A DNA stretch of 64,000 nt from Chryseobacterium sp. Lineage in GTDB: Bacteria > Bacteroidota > Bacteroidia > Flavobacteriales > Weeksellaceae. Made by a program: the position numbers and the translations under genes. Every line of letters starts with the position of its first letter. Within the stretch, counting starts at the first letter, position 1. Where the stretch lies: NCBI RefSeq assembly GCF_029240215.1, contig NZ_JARBTK010000004.1, positions 310,001 through 374,000 on the forward strand, given 5' to 3'. The notes under the pieces are model-generated. The model was not told the DNA's origin, searched no databases, and worked only from the letters and a program-made list of their open reading frames with translations. This document shows, one piece after another, positions 9,471 through 18,461 of this stretch.

Positions 9471-10865
9471 TTATACTTTCACATTTTTCCATTTGCCTCT
9501 TTTAAATAAAATAAAAGCCACGATGGTAATGAATGTTTCTGCAACCGGAATTGAAATAAAAACACCTTTAGGTCCCAATTCAAAATACTTTGAAAGCACA
9601 TAAGCCAAAGGAATCTGAAACATCCAAAATCCGAAAAAATTTAGCCAGGTCGGTGTCCACGTATCGCCTGCACCATTAAAAGCGTTGATAGTTACCATTC
9701 CTATTCCGTAAAATACAAAACCAACACTCATAATGTGCAGTGCATTTTTAGCATAATTCTTTATTTCAATTTGCTCTGTGAAAAATCCAACAAGGAAATC
9801 TCCCAAAAGAAAAAATATAAGACTTACAGAAAGCATAAAAATTACGTTGTACTTTACAGTTTTCATGACAGACTGTTCCGCACGCAACATTTCACCGGCA
9901 CCCATATTTTGTCCGACTAAAGTTGAAGCCGCATTGCTCAATCCCCAAGCGGGAAGCATAAAAAACATCATGAGACGAAGTGCTGTCTGATAACCTGCTG
10001 AAGCATCTTCACCGCCGGTTGTTGCAACCAATTGCGCAAGAAAAATCCAACTGCATGATGCGATGACAAACTGAAATATTCCGGGCATCGCAATTTTAAC
10101 GATGGATGTGATTAATTTGAAATCAGGTTTAAAATAAATTGTTTTAATTCTCACTAAAGAATCTGCAATAAAAATATGATACAACTGATAAAGAACTCCT
10201 GTACTTCTGCCAATCGTTGTTGCAATTGCCGCTCCCGTTAAACCCATCGCAGGAATCGGACCCAATCCTCTTATTAAAATCGGACAAAGAATGATATTGG
10301 CGATATTGGCTATCCACAAGCTTTTCATGGCGATTGCTGCATTTCCTGCACCTCTGAAAATTCCGTTGATTAAAAACAGAAGCATAATGATCACACTGCT
10401 CCCCATCATTATTCTGGTGAAATCTTTTCCGTAAGCTGCAGCATCCGGTTTTGAACCCATCAAAATCAAAATATCTTCTGCATAAATTACTCCTAGCAAA
10501 CTTAAAATAGAAGTAATGACAAAAGATACCAAAATTACCTGCGCAGCACTTCTGGAAGCCTGTTCAGGATTTTTCTCCCCGATCCTTCTTGCCACGACTG
10601 CGGTTGCAGCCATGCTCATCCCGATTGCTATCGAATAGATAATCGTGAGTACAGATTCAGTAAGACCAACAGTTTGAATGGCGAAACCGCTTTCTTTGAG
10701 GTGGCCGACAAAATAAAGATCAACCAGAGCAAAAACAGATTCCATTGCCATTTCCAGCATCATCGGAATTGCTAAAAGAAGAACAGCACTTCGGATACTG
10801 ATTTTAGTATAGTCAGTTTCTTCTTCACTAAATGCTTTTTTCAGAAAATTTAAATATTTTTTCAT
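9471..10865 (-). CDS. MATE-family multidrug/Na+ antiporter
   Basis: A 464-residue integral membrane protein with about 12 predicted helices in two homologous halves, as in MATE exporters. These use Na+ or H+ gradients to expel cationic drugs or metabolites. Typical stretches are LAIPMMLEMAMES near the N-terminus, MAATAVVARRIGEKN (about 84-98), INGIFRGAGNA (about 162) and NAFNGAGDTWTP (about 390). It is divergent from the DUF2975/HTH pair across a 126-bp region that holds a strong palindrome, so shared regulation is possible. Confidence 0.93.
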   Translation of the reverse strand: MKKYLNFLKKAFSEEETDYTKISIRSAVLLLAIPMMLEMAMESVFALVDLYFVGHLKESGFAIQTVGLTESVLTIIYSIAIGMSMAATAVVARRIGEKNPEQASRSAAQVILVSFVITSILSLLGVIYAEDILILMGSKPDAAAYGKDFTRIMMGSSVIIMLLFLINGIFRGAGNAAIAMKSLWIANIANIILCPILIRGLGPIPAMGLTGAAIATTIGRSTGVLYQLYHIFIADSLVRIKTIYFKPDFKLITSIVKIAMPGIFQFVIASCSWIFLAQLVATTGGEDASAGYQTALRLMMFFMLPAWGLSNAASTLVGQNMGAGEMLRAEQSVMKTVKYNVIFMLSVSLIFFLLGDFLVGFFTEQIEIKNYAKNALHIMSVGFVFYGIGMVTINAFNGAGDTWTPTWLNFFGFWMFQIPLAYVLSKYFELGPKGVFISIPVAETFITIVAFILFKRGKWKNVKV

Positions 10866-10929
10866 TTTAAAATTAATCGGTCTTAAAAATACGATTTCAA
10901 AAAATTTAATTTAAAATAAAATAATTTTA

Positions 10930-10969
10930 ATAATTAATTATTGTTTTACAATAATTAATTATATATTTG
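10930..10969 (+). promoter_or_regulatory. Promoter with perfect inverted-repeat operator (DUF2975-HTH operon)
   Basis: A perfect 14-bp inverted repeat, ATAATTAATTATTG (10930-10943) and CAATAATTAATTAT (10949-10962), is separated by TTTTA. The right arm runs into a TATATTTG -7 box (10962-10969). The left arm ends in TTG at the expected -33 spacing (18 bases). A protein bound to the repeat would cover the whole promoter. The small XRE regulator encoded in this operon is the obvious candidate. Confidence 0.7.
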
Positions 10970-10991
10970 CAATAATAAAATATTAAAACAA

Positions 10992-11582
10992 ATGAAACTC
11001 TTAGGACAAAAATCAGTATCTACAATTATCAGTTATTTATTCTTGGTATTATTTATTATTTTTCTCTTTCATCTTATTTACCAAACGCTTGGATTTGGAA
11101 TTGGATATTATAACTGGACAACTTCACATCATTTTCTTTCAGAAACTTTTTATGTAAATGATGAAATAGATTATGCATCTTATGAAAAAGGAAAATATGT
11201 ATTTTTCAGATTTAAATATCCTTTTTCAGATCAACAGATGATGACAGGTTTTTTTACGTTGAACAGATTCATATTTCACACATTTCAAAGCATTTTTTTC
11301 AGTCTTTTTTTCTTTTACGGTTATAAAACTTTTGGGGATTTAAGTCGGAGAGAGTTATTTAATGAAACAATTATTAAGCATTTAAAAACTTTTTCTATTA
11401 TCAATTTACTTTATGCACCATTGTATTTTTTGATTTGGATCTTTATTTTCCGAACAGGGCTTGAAGGAGGTATGTTAATGACTTCATTTGCATTTCTATT
11501 TTTAGGAATTATCTTACTTTTCATTACAGCATTCTTCAAAAGAGGACATCAACTGCAATCAGAAAACGATTTAACCATATAA
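10992..11582 (+). CDS. DUF2975 family membrane protein
   Basis: A 196-residue protein with four hydrophobic helices (about residues 12-35, 95-115, 135-155 and 162-182), fitting the DUF2975 family of unknown function. Families of this type are usually encoded next to a short YozG-like XRE regulator, and here that gene follows after 3 bases. A role as membrane partner or target of the regulator is inferred from this pairing only. The conserved-looking loop GDLSRRELFNE (about 117-127) precedes the third helix. Confidence 0.82.
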   Translation: MKLLGQKSVSTIISYLFLVLFIIFLFHLIYQTLGFGIGYYNWTTSHHFLSETFYVNDEIDYASYEKGKYVFFRFKYPFSDQQMMTGFFTLNRFIFHTFQSIFFSLFFFYGYKTFGDLSRRELFNETIIKHLKTFSIINLLYAPLYFLIWIFIFRTGLEGGMLMTSFAFLFLGIILLFITAFFKRGHQLQSENDLTI

Positions 11583-11585
11583 ATT

Positions 11586-11789
11586 ATGCCAATAATAATC
11601 AACGTAGACGTCATGTTGGCGAAAAGGAAAATGCAATCTCAGGAACTTGCCGAGAAAATAGGAATTACTCAGGCGAATCTTTCTATACTTAAAACAGGAA
11701 AAGCTAAAGCGGTAAAACTTTCAACTTTGGAAGCGATTTGTAAAATTTTAGATTGTCAACCAGGAGATTTGCTTGAATATGCAAAGTAA
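11586..11789 (+). CDS. Small Cro/C1-type (XRE, YozG-like) transcriptional regulator
   Basis: A 67-residue protein made almost only of one helix-turn-helix domain. It shows MLAKRKMQSQELAEKIGIT (about residues 9-27), the recognition-helix region QANLSILKTGKAKAV, and CKILDCQPGDLLEY at the C-terminus. It is translationally close to the DUF2975 gene (3 bases). The palindrome over the operon promoter suggests autoregulation, though this is not shown. Confidence 0.92.
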   Translation: MPIIINVDVMLAKRKMQSQELAEKIGITQANLSILKTGKAKAVKLSTLEAICKILDCQPGDLLEYAK

Positions 11790-11866
11790 TTTAAATTCTG
11801 TTCCAAAAAAAAAGAACCGCATCATCAAATCGCCAATTAATTCATAAAATATATCAAAAAAAATAT

Positions 11867-11874
11867 TAGATTTG
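11867..11874 (+). promoter_or_regulatory. Putative -7 box of the ankyrin gene
   Basis: TAGATTTG, fitting TAnnTTTG, 26 bases before the ATG. Confidence 0.45.
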
Positions 11875-11900
11875 TATATTAATTGATAAAATAAGTTTTT

Positions 11901-12338
11901 ATGAAAAAGATTATATCGGCTACTTTACTTCTTGCGATCTCAATTTTTGCAAACGGATTATTTGCACAGCAGGTCTCTAAAGAACAAATGAAAATCTTCC
12001 AGACTGATAATCTTCAGGATTTTAAAAAAGTTTTTAAGAAAGATGACTTTAATAAATGTTTTGCCATCAAAGAAAACTCGTATGATCTTCTTGCGCTAAG
12101 TGTAAAATACGAAAGGAAGAATATTTTCAATTTCTTGCTAAACAACACTACCGATGTTAACAGACTTTGTAACAACCAATCACCATTGATGGTAGCTGCG
12201 AGATACGGAAAAGCAGATATGGCTCAATCTTTATTAACAAAAGGAGCAGATAAAAATCTGAAAAATGCAAACGGAGAAACAGCCAAAGACTTTTCGGTGA
12301 AATATGAAAAAGCCAATCTTACAAGTCTTTTAAAATAA
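11901..12338 (+). CDS. Exported ankyrin-repeat protein
   Basis: A 145-residue protein with a cleavable signal peptide (hydrophobic stretch about residues 5-20, ending GLFAQQ). The body shows ankyrin-like helices. The clearest repeat is SPLMVAARYGKADMAQSLLTKGADKNLKN (core about 95-112), followed by a partial NGETAKDFSVKYEKANL repeat. Ankyrin repeats bind proteins; the partner is unknown. It is a monocistronic unit with its own promoter and terminator. A periplasmic location is predicted from the signal peptide. Confidence 0.85.
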   Translation: MKKIISATLLLAISIFANGLFAQQVSKEQMKIFQTDNLQDFKKVFKKDDFNKCFAIKENSYDLLALSVKYERKNIFNFLLNNTTDVNRLCNNQSPLMVAARYGKADMAQSLLTKGADKNLKNANGETAKDFSVKYEKANLTSLLK

Positions 12339-12362
12339 AAACAGTTCAATATTACTGTCTTA

Positions 12363-12387
12363 AACTTCCTACGGGAAGTTTTTTTTG
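12363..12387 (+). terminator. Terminator after the ankyrin gene
   Basis: AACTTCC, TACG loop, GGAAGTT, then a run of T. The aspS promoter box follows only about 23 bases later. Confidence 0.75.
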
Positions 12388-12409
12388 TTTTTAAACCCCC
12401 TAAAAACCT

Positions 12410-12417
12410 TATCTTTG
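12410..12417 (+). promoter_or_regulatory. Putative -7 box of aspS
   Basis: TATCTTTG, fitting TAnnTTTG, 63 bases before the ATG. A TTTG sits 22 bases upstream inside the T tail of the preceding terminator. Confidence 0.55.
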
Positions 12418-12427
12418 CCAACGAAAA

Positions 12428-12477
12428 TTAGGCACTTGAAAGCCTAATATCTAAAGTCTAATATCTAACATCTAAAA
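12428..12477 (+). promoter_or_regulatory. aspS leader: 5' hairpin and five phased heptads
   Basis: Close to the expected transcript start is a small hairpin, TTAGGC (12428-12433) with GCCTAA (12442-12447). From 12443 five consecutive 7-base units follow: CCTAATA, TCTAAAG, TCTAATA, TCTAACA, TCTAAAA, ending three bases before the ATG. The leuS leader has the same design. The function is unknown. Confidence 0.6.
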
Positions 12478-12480
12478 AAA

Positions 12481-14235
12481 ATGTTTCGATCGCACACAAA
12501 CGGAGAATTATCTCTTCAACATCTTAATGAAGAAGTTACACTTTCAGGATGGGTACAAACCATTCGTGATAAAGGATTTATGATTTGGATAGATCTTCGG
12601 GATCGTTACGGAATTACTCAGTTGGTTTTTGACCAAGACCGTTCTACAGCAGAATTGATGGAAAATGCGAAAAAATTGGGACGTGAATTCGTAATTCAGG
12701 TTACAGGACGCGTCATCGAAAGAGTAAGCAAAAACCCCAATATTCCAACAGGAGAAATTGAAATTTTAGTTGAAAAATTAGAAGTTATTAATGAATCTCA
12801 ACTTCCGCCCTTCACCATTGAAGACGAAACGGACGGAGGGGAAGAATTAAGAATGAAATACCGTTATCTGGATATCAGAAGAGCTCCGGTAAGAGATAAA
12901 TTGATCTTCCGTCACAAAATGGCGCAGAAAGTGAGAAATTATCTTTCAGACGAAGGATTTATCGAGGTTGAAACTCCGGTTTTAATCAAATCTACTCCGG
13001 AAGGAGCGAGAGATTTTGTTGTACCAAGCAGAATGAATCCGGGACAGTTTTATGCATTGCCACAGTCTCCACAAACTTTCAAACAATTGTTAATGGTTGG
13101 TGGAATGGATAAATATTTCCAGATCGTGAAATGTTTCCGTGATGAGGATTTGAGAGCTGACAGACAGCCTGAATTTACACAAATCGATTGTGAAATGGCT
13201 TTTGTAGAGCAGGAAGACGTGATGAACGTGTTTGAAGGAATGACGAAAACGCTGATTAAAGACATTACCGGTCAGGAATTCGGAACTTTCCCAAGAATGA
13301 CGTTCGCTGATGCGATGCAGAAATATGGAAATGATAAACCGGATATCCGTTTCGGAATGGAATTCGTGGAGTTGAACGATTTAGTAAAAGGAAAAGATTT
13401 CAAAATATTTGATGATGCTGAATTGGTTGTCGGAATCAATGTGGAAGGTTGCGCAGATTACACAAGAAAACAAATCGACGAGCTAGTTGACTGGGTAAAA
13501 AGACCACAGATCGGAGCTTCAGGAATGGTTTGGGCTAAATTCCAAAATGACGGAGTGAAAACGTCTTCTGTAAATAAATTCTACAACGAGGAAGATTTAG
13601 CAAAAATCATCGAGAAATTCGGAGCGAAAGAAGGAGATTTAATGCTAATTCTTTCAGGAAACGAACATAAAGTAAGAACTCAACTTTCCGCGTTGAGAAT
13701 GGAGCTTGGAAACCGTTTGGGATTAAGAAAAGGCGACGTATTTGCACCACTTTGGGTTGTTGACTTCCCGTTATTGGAATTTGACGAAGAAAGCGGACGT
13801 TATCATGCGATGCATCACCCTTTCACCTCTCCAAAACCGGAAGATATTCATTTACTAGAAACGGATCCGGGAAAAGCAAGAGCCAATGCCTACGATATGG
13901 TTTTGAACGGAAACGAGATCGGCGGTGGCTCTATCAGAATTTTTGATAAAGATTTACAGTCAAGAATGTTTGATTTGTTAGGGTTCTCGAAAGAAGAAGC
14001 AGAAGCACAGTTCGGATTCCTGATGAATGCCTTCAAATACGGCGCGCCGCCGCACGGTGGTTTGGCTTTCGGATTTGATCGTTTGGTAGCGATTCTTGAC
14101 GGAAATGAAGTGATCAGAGATTATATCGCTTTCCCAAAAAATAATTCAGGACGAGATGTGATGATCGATGCTCCCGCTGCGATTGCCAACGAACAACTCG
14201 ATGAATTGGAATTGAAATTAAATTTAAAAGCATAA
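12481..14235 (+). CDS. aspS: Aspartate--tRNA ligase
   Basis: Class IIb aminoacyl-tRNA synthetase that charges tRNA-Asp. The 584 residues match the bacterial form. The N-terminal OB-fold anticodon-binding domain (about residues 1-105) starts [11 protein letters not shown]. Then come motif 2 ([19 protein letters not shown], about 219-237), the bacterial GAD insertion, and motif 3 ([13 protein letters not shown], about 540-552). It is a single-gene unit ended by an intrinsic terminator. Its leader carries a phased heptad ladder. Confidence 0.98.
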   Translation: MFRSHTNGELSLQHLNEEVTLSGWVQTIRDKGFMIWIDLRDRYGITQLVFDQDRSTAELMENAKKLGREFVIQVTGRVIERVSKNPNIPTGEIEILVEKLEVINESQLPPFTIEDETDGGEELRMKYRYLDIRRAPVRDKLIFRHKMAQKVRNYLSDEGFIEVETPVLIKSTPEGARDFVVPSRMNPGQFYALPQSPQTFKQLLMVGGMDKYFQIVKCFRDEDLRADRQPEFTQIDCEMAFVEQEDVMNVFEGMTKTLIKDITGQEFGTFPRMTFADAMQKYGNDKPDIRFGMEFVELNDLVKGKDFKIFDDAELVVGINVEGCADYTRKQIDELVDWVKRPQIGASGMVWAKFQNDGVKTSSVNKFYNEEDLAKIIEKFGAKEGDLMLILSGNEHKVRTQLSALRMELGNRLGLRKGDVFAPLWVVDFPLLEFDEESGRYHAMHHPFTSPKPEDIHLLETDPGKARANAYDMVLNGNEIGGGSIRIFDKDLQSRMFDLLGFSKEEAEAQFGFLMNAFKYGAPPHGGLAFGFDRLVAILDGNEVIRDYIAFPKNNSGRDVMIDAPAAIANEQLDELELKLNLKA

Positions 14236-14240
14236 ATTAG

Positions 14241-14268
14241 AAGCGGAGATTTTTTTCTCCGCTTTTTT
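14241..14268 (+). terminator. aspS terminator
   Basis: AAGCGGAG, ATTTTTTT loop, CTCCGCTT and a T run, directly after the aspS stop. Confidence 0.85.
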
Positions 14269-14279
14269 AATGATGAAAA

Positions 14280-15011
14280 ATGAAAATCGCAGCAGCACAA
14301 ATACAACCAATAAAAGGAGATATTCTTAGTAATATTGAGAAACACAAAATATTAATTGACATTGCAATTAATAATGGTACTGATCTAATTATATTTCCGG
14401 AACTTTCCATTACAGGTTATGAACCTGGATTAGCCGAACAGCTTTCACTTCATTATGAAGACCCTATTTTAAATAATTTTCAAAATATTTCAGATAAAAA
14501 CAGTATTTCCATTTGGATTGGAATGCCTACGAAATCAGAAGGTAAATTATTTATAAGTTGCATCATGTTCCATCCTAAAAAAAGAAGGGAGATTTATTCA
14601 AAGCGCAATCTTTTCCCAACAGAAGTAGAATTTTTTTCAAAAGGCAATGGCTTTTGCCACTTAGAAATACTACAAAATAAAATTTCACTGGCAATATGTT
14701 ATGATATATCTGATCCTACGCATTCTTATGAAGCTTATGAGGCAGGATCAAATATTTATATTGCAAGTGTCCTCAATTCTATAAACGGTATAGATGATGA
14801 CCTGATAAAATTATCAGATATTGCAAAAAAATATACCATGACTGTTTTGATGGCAAATTTCGTAGGTGAATCAGGAGGATATGTCTGTGCAGGAAAAACT
14901 AGTGTTTGGAATAATGATGGAAATTTGATAGATCAGCTAGATAATAAAAATGAGGGAATTATAATTTTAAATACTGAAAGTAATCAAGTTGAAAAATTTT
15001 ATAGAATATAA
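14280..15011 (+). CDS. Carbon-nitrogen hydrolase (nitrilase superfamily)
   Basis: A 243-residue cytosolic amidohydrolase. The Glu-Lys-Cys triad is visible: Glu in FPELSITGYEP (about residue 41), Lys in YSKRNLFPTEVEFF (about 109) and Cys in ISLAICYDISDP (about 143). The superfamily hydrolyses amides, carbamoyl compounds or nitriles; the substrate cannot be named. It starts right after the aspS terminator, 11 bases downstream, with no recognisable own promoter. Codon use is more AT-rich than in aspS. Confidence 0.88.
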   Translation: MKIAAAQIQPIKGDILSNIEKHKILIDIAINNGTDLIIFPELSITGYEPGLAEQLSLHYEDPILNNFQNISDKNSISIWIGMPTKSEGKLFISCIMFHPKKRREIYSKRNLFPTEVEFFSKGNGFCHLEILQNKISLAICYDISDPTHSYEAYEAGSNIYIASVLNSINGIDDDLIKLSDIAKKYTMTVLMANFVGESGGYVCAGKTSVWNNDGNLIDQLDNKNEGIIILNTESNQVEKFYRI

Positions 15012-15082
15012 TTTTCTACTTATCCTCTTACTATTTTTTCACTCGGCATAATCATTGTACGTTTTACACAAAATAAACGACA

Positions 15083-15868
15083 ATGAAAGCAATTTGGAAC
15101 GGTGCCATTGGTTTTGGCTTAGTCAATATTCCTGTAAAGATTTATTCTGCGACAGAAACCAGTAAATTGGATCTCGATATGCTCGATAAATCTGATTTTT
15201 CTAATATCAAATTCAAAAGAGTCAACGAAAAAACGGGCAAAGAAGTCAAGTGGGCAAACATTGTAAAAGGCTATCTTATGGACGATAAATACATCGTTTT
15301 GGATGAAGAAGATTACGAAGCAGCAAGTCCCGAAAAAAGCAAAATTCTTTCCATAGAACATTTTGTAAAAGAAGCTGAAGTTGACAGTGTTTATTTTGAA
15401 AATCCTTATTTTCTTGAGCCTCAAAAAAATGGAGAAAGTGCTTACAGACTTCTGATAAAAGCCTTATCAGAAACCAAAATGGTCGGTATAGGAACATTTG
15501 TTCTTCGTGACAGTGAAGCGATTGGAATGATCCGTCCTTACAACGATGAAATTTTGGTTTTAAACAGATTGCGGTTTGCTCAGGAAATCAGAGATTACAA
15601 AGATTTAAAAATTCCTGCTAAGAAAGCTCCGAAACCTGCCGAACTTAAAATGGCAAAAAACCTTATTCAACAATTATCCGAAAAATTTGATCCTGCTGTT
15701 TATAAAAACACATATTCCGAAGAGTTATTGAAAATTATTAAGAAAAAAGCAAAAGGGAAATCCGTAAAGCTTAAAAAGTCTGAACCTGCCAAACAAGGGA
15801 AAGTGATTGATTTGATGGCTCAATTAAAAGCCAGTTTACAAAGTCCAAAATCTAAAAATGCTTCATAA
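15083..15868 (+). CDS. ku: Ku domain protein, non-homologous end joining
   Basis: Bacterial Ku forms a homodimeric ring that binds DNA ends and recruits LigD. The 261 residues fit the family. The Ku core begins MKAIWNGAIGFGLVNIPV and includes KSKILSIEHFV and VLRDSEAIGMIRPY. The Lys-rich C-terminal tail (about residue 215 onward) is typical. Its stop overlaps the next start by one base (TAATG), so it is translationally coupled with the LigD phosphoesterase part. Confidence 0.96.
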   Translation: MKAIWNGAIGFGLVNIPVKIYSATETSKLDLDMLDKSDFSNIKFKRVNEKTGKEVKWANIVKGYLMDDKYIVLDEEDYEAASPEKSKILSIEHFVKEAEVDSVYFENPYFLEPQKNGESAYRLLIKALSETKMVGIGTFVLRDSEAIGMIRPYNDEILVLNRLRFAQEIRDYKDLKIPAKKAPKPAELKMAKNLIQQLSEKFDPAVYKNTYSEELLKIIKKKAKGKSVKLKKSEPAKQGKVIDLMAQLKASLQSPKSKNAS

Positions 15869-16470
15869 TGGCTCTCAAAGATTACAATGAAAAACGTAAG
15901 TTCGACGAAACCACCGAACCCAAAGGTAAAGCAAAAAAGAGCAAAGACAAACTTATTTTTGTAATTCAAAGACATGCCGCGTCACGTCTTCACTATGATT
16001 TTAGGTTAGAAATGGAAGGCGTCTTGAAAAGTTGGGCAATTCCGAAAGGTCCGTCACTGGATCCTAAAGACAAACGTCTGGCGATGATGGTAGAAGATCA
16101 CCCTTATGATTACAAAGATTTTGAAGGAAATATTCCCGAAGGAAATTACGGAGCCGGACAAGTGGAAGTCTGGGACAGCGGAACATACGAACCTTTGGAC
16201 GATACGAGCAAGCTTTCTGACGAAAAAGAATTGTTGAAAGAATTAAAAGCAGGTTCATTGAAATTCGTTCTGCACGGCAAAAAACTGAAAGGTGAATTTG
16301 CTTTAGTTAAAATGAAAAATGCCGAAAACAACGCTTGGCTTTTAATTAAACATAAAGACGATTTTGCAGAAGAACATTATGATGCAGAAGAAAACATTTC
16401 CAAAAATTCTCAGGTCACCAAATTTTTAGAGGAAAAAAAAAGCCTGAAAAGCAACAAAAAGAAATCATAA
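15868..16470 (+). CDS. ligD: LigD 3'-phosphoesterase (PE) domain, N-terminal part of split ligD
   Basis: A 200-residue PE domain that trims 3' ends during NHEJ. Its metal-site motifs are HAASRLHYDFRLE (about residues 37-49) and VEDHPYDY (about 74-81), followed by EGNYGAGQVEVWDSG. In most LigD proteins this domain is fused to ligase and polymerase domains. Here the frame ends with a Lys-rich tail after a run of nine A (16433-16441). The ligase frame is open across the same stretch, so this is probably the front of one interrupted ligD rather than a separate gene. Confidence 0.88.
   Translation: MALKDYNEKRKFDETTEPKGKAKKSKDKLIFVIQRHAASRLHYDFRLEMEGVLKSWAIPKGPSLDPKDKRLAMMVEDHPYDYKDFEGNIPEGNYGAGQVEVWDSGTYEPLDDTSKLSDEKELLKELKAGSLKFVLHGKKLKGEFALVKMKNAENNAWLLIKHKDDFAEEHYDAEENISKNSQVTKFLEEKKSLKSNKKKS
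16433..16441 (+). other. A9 run joining the two ligD frames (slip site or indel)
   Basis: In the PE frame the run reads GAA AAA AAA AGC, which contains the classic slippery heptamer A-AAA-AAA. A -1 shift here, or one more A, joins the PE frame to the ligase frame. The intervening frame has no stop and reads KKPEKQQKEIIISETKPKF into the ligase start. Confidence 0.7.
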
Positions 16471-16508
16471 TTTCAGAAACAAAGCCTAAATTTCAACGAT
16501 TCAATTCT

Positions 16509-18422
16509 TTGATTGACGAAAAAAAATTAGAGAATTTTATTAAACCAATGCTTGCCAAATCTTTTGAAAAAGCATTTGATAATGAAGACTGGATTTTTGA
16601 AATAAAATGGGACGGTTATCGTGCAGTTGCCGATCTCAGTAAAGACGAACCACTTTTCTATTCCAGAAATGGTATTTCTTTTTTGTCAAACTTCAATAAA
16701 GTTTCGCTAGATTTTAAAAATCAAAAGCATACAATGATCCTTGATGGAGAAATTGTAGCTTATGATGAAAACGGAAGACCAAACTTTCAACTACTTCAGC
16801 AAGTAGGTGACAATCCTGATTTAGCTTTGACATTTCAGGTTTTCGATTTGCTTTGGCTCAATGGTCATTCTACAGAAGAAATCCCTCTAATTCAGCGAAA
16901 AGAACTTTTAAAAGAAGCCTTGATTGAAACCGATGTCATCAAATATTGTGACCATATTCCTGAAAAAGGCATCGAATTTTTTAATCAAATGAAAAAAATG
17001 GAGCTGGAAGGAATGATTGCCAAAAAAGCAGACAGTTTATATATTGAAAATAGCAGAAATTCGGATTGGCTGAAAATAAAATTCACCAATACTGAAGAAG
17101 TTATTATCTGTGGATTTACAGAACCACGTGGTTCCCGGGAAGGGTTCGGAGCTTTAATTTTAGGGAAATATATTGACGGAAAATTGATTTATTCCGGACA
17201 CACAGGAACAGGTTTTAATAAAGAATCATTGAATCTGCTTTATGAAAGATTAAAAAAATTAATCCTAAAAACCTCTCCGTTTGAAATAACTCCTAAAACC
17301 AATGCGCCTGTAACCTGGATTAAACCTGAATTAGTCTGCGAAATTAAATATTCCGAAATTACCAAAGACGGAATCTTCCGGCATCCTGTCTTTGTTGCGA
17401 TCCGTGAAGATAAAAATCCCGAAGAAATCGCAGATTCAACGAATAAAATGAGTCAAATTAATGAAAAACCAAAAGAAATGAAAGCCAAGACACCTTCAAA
17501 AAAAACTTCAACTTCCGAAAAAGAAAAGGAAATCACACTGAATAAACATAAAGTAAAATTAACCAATCAGGATAAAATTTATTTCTCAAAAGATGACATT
17601 ACAAAAGGTGATGTGATCGAATATTATCAATCTGTTGCCAATTATATTTTACCGCATTTGAAAAACCGTCCATTGTCATTAAACCGTTTCCCTAATGGAA
17701 TTGAAGAGCAAAGTTTTTATCAAAAAGATGCAAGTGACAATATTCCCGATTGGATAAAAACAACAGAAGTTTATTCGGAATCTACTGATAAAAACATCGA
17801 TTATGTTTATTGTAATGACAAAGCCACTTTGGCTTATCTCAATAATTTAGGCTGCATCGATTTCAATCCCTGGAACAGTTCGCTTCCTGATTTGGAGCAT
17901 CCTGATTTTATGGTTTTAGACCTTGATCCTTCGAAAAAAAATAATTTTGATGATGTAATTGAGACGGCTTTACAGGTGAATGAGGTCTTAAAATCTATTA
18001 AAATTAAAGGGTATTGTAAAACTTCCGGAAGTACAGGAATTCACATTTACATTCCGATGGGTGGGAAATATGATTTTGACCAAGTGAAAGATTTTGCCCA
18101 TATTTTGATGAAACAGGTTAATGAAAAGCTTCCGAAAATCACGACTTTAGAAAGAAGTCTACAGAAAAGAGACAACAAAAAAATCTATCTCGATTATTTG
18201 CAAAACAGAACCGGACAAACGTTGGCGAGCGCCTATAGTTTAAGACCAAAAGAAGGAGCTTCTGTATCCATGCCATTGGAATGGGAAGAATTGAAGCCCG
18301 GTTTGAAACCGACTGATTTTAATATTCATAATGCCTTGGAAAGAATTAAAGAAAAAGGTGATTTGTTTAAACCTGTTTTGGGTAAGGGAATTGATATGAT
18401 GAAGGCGTTGGAATTGTTGTAG
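16509..18422 (+). CDS. ligD: LigD ligase-polymerase part of split ligD
   Basis: Residues of about 1-310 form the ATP-dependent DNA ligase domain, with adenylation motif EIKWDGYR (Lys about 30), then LDGEIVAYD and EGMIAKKADS. From about 345 follows the primase-polymerase domain with MVLDLDPS (metal-binding Asp pair) and KTSGSTGIHIYIPMG. It fills and seals breaks with Ku. The only start in this frame is TTG at 16509, which falls inside what looks like a linker (FQRFNSLIDEKKLENF). The real start is therefore probably that of the PE frame via a -1 shift at the A9 run. Joined length would be about 850 residues, normal for LigD. Confidence 0.9.
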   Translation: MIDEKKLENFIKPMLAKSFEKAFDNEDWIFEIKWDGYRAVADLSKDEPLFYSRNGISFLSNFNKVSLDFKNQKHTMILDGEIVAYDENGRPNFQLLQQVGDNPDLALTFQVFDLLWLNGHSTEEIPLIQRKELLKEALIETDVIKYCDHIPEKGIEFFNQMKKMELEGMIAKKADSLYIENSRNSDWLKIKFTNTEEVIICGFTEPRGSREGFGALILGKYIDGKLIYSGHTGTGFNKESLNLLYERLKKLILKTSPFEITPKTNAPVTWIKPELVCEIKYSEITKDGIFRHPVFVAIREDKNPEEIADSTNKMSQINEKPKEMKAKTPSKKTSTSEKEKEITLNKHKVKLTNQDKIYFSKDDITKGDVIEYYQSVANYILPHLKNRPLSLNRFPNGIEEQSFYQKDASDNIPDWIKTTEVYSESTDKNIDYVYCNDKATLAYLNNLGCIDFNPWNSSLPDLEHPDFMVLDLDPSKKNNFDDVIETALQVNEVLKSIKIKGYCKTSGSTGIHIYIPMGGKYDFDQVKDFAHILMKQVNEKLPKITTLERSLQKRDNKKIYLDYLQNRTGQTLASAYSLRPKEGASVSMPLEWEELKPGLKPTDFNIHNALERIKEKGDLFKPVLGKGIDMMKALELL

Positions 18423-18461
18423 AATGAGTAATTTTTGATATTTTTGCTCAAATAACTATTA

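Noticed and set aside
12443..12477. Heptad ladder considered as a CRISPR-like or phase-variable repeat
   Set aside because: Units are short and imperfect, and lie outside the coding frame, so classical on/off phase variation does not apply.
15119..15424. Open frame opposite the ku gene
   Set aside because: Composition (Phe, Ile, Lys-rich) is the usual shadow of an AT-rich gene; ku is certain on the other strand.
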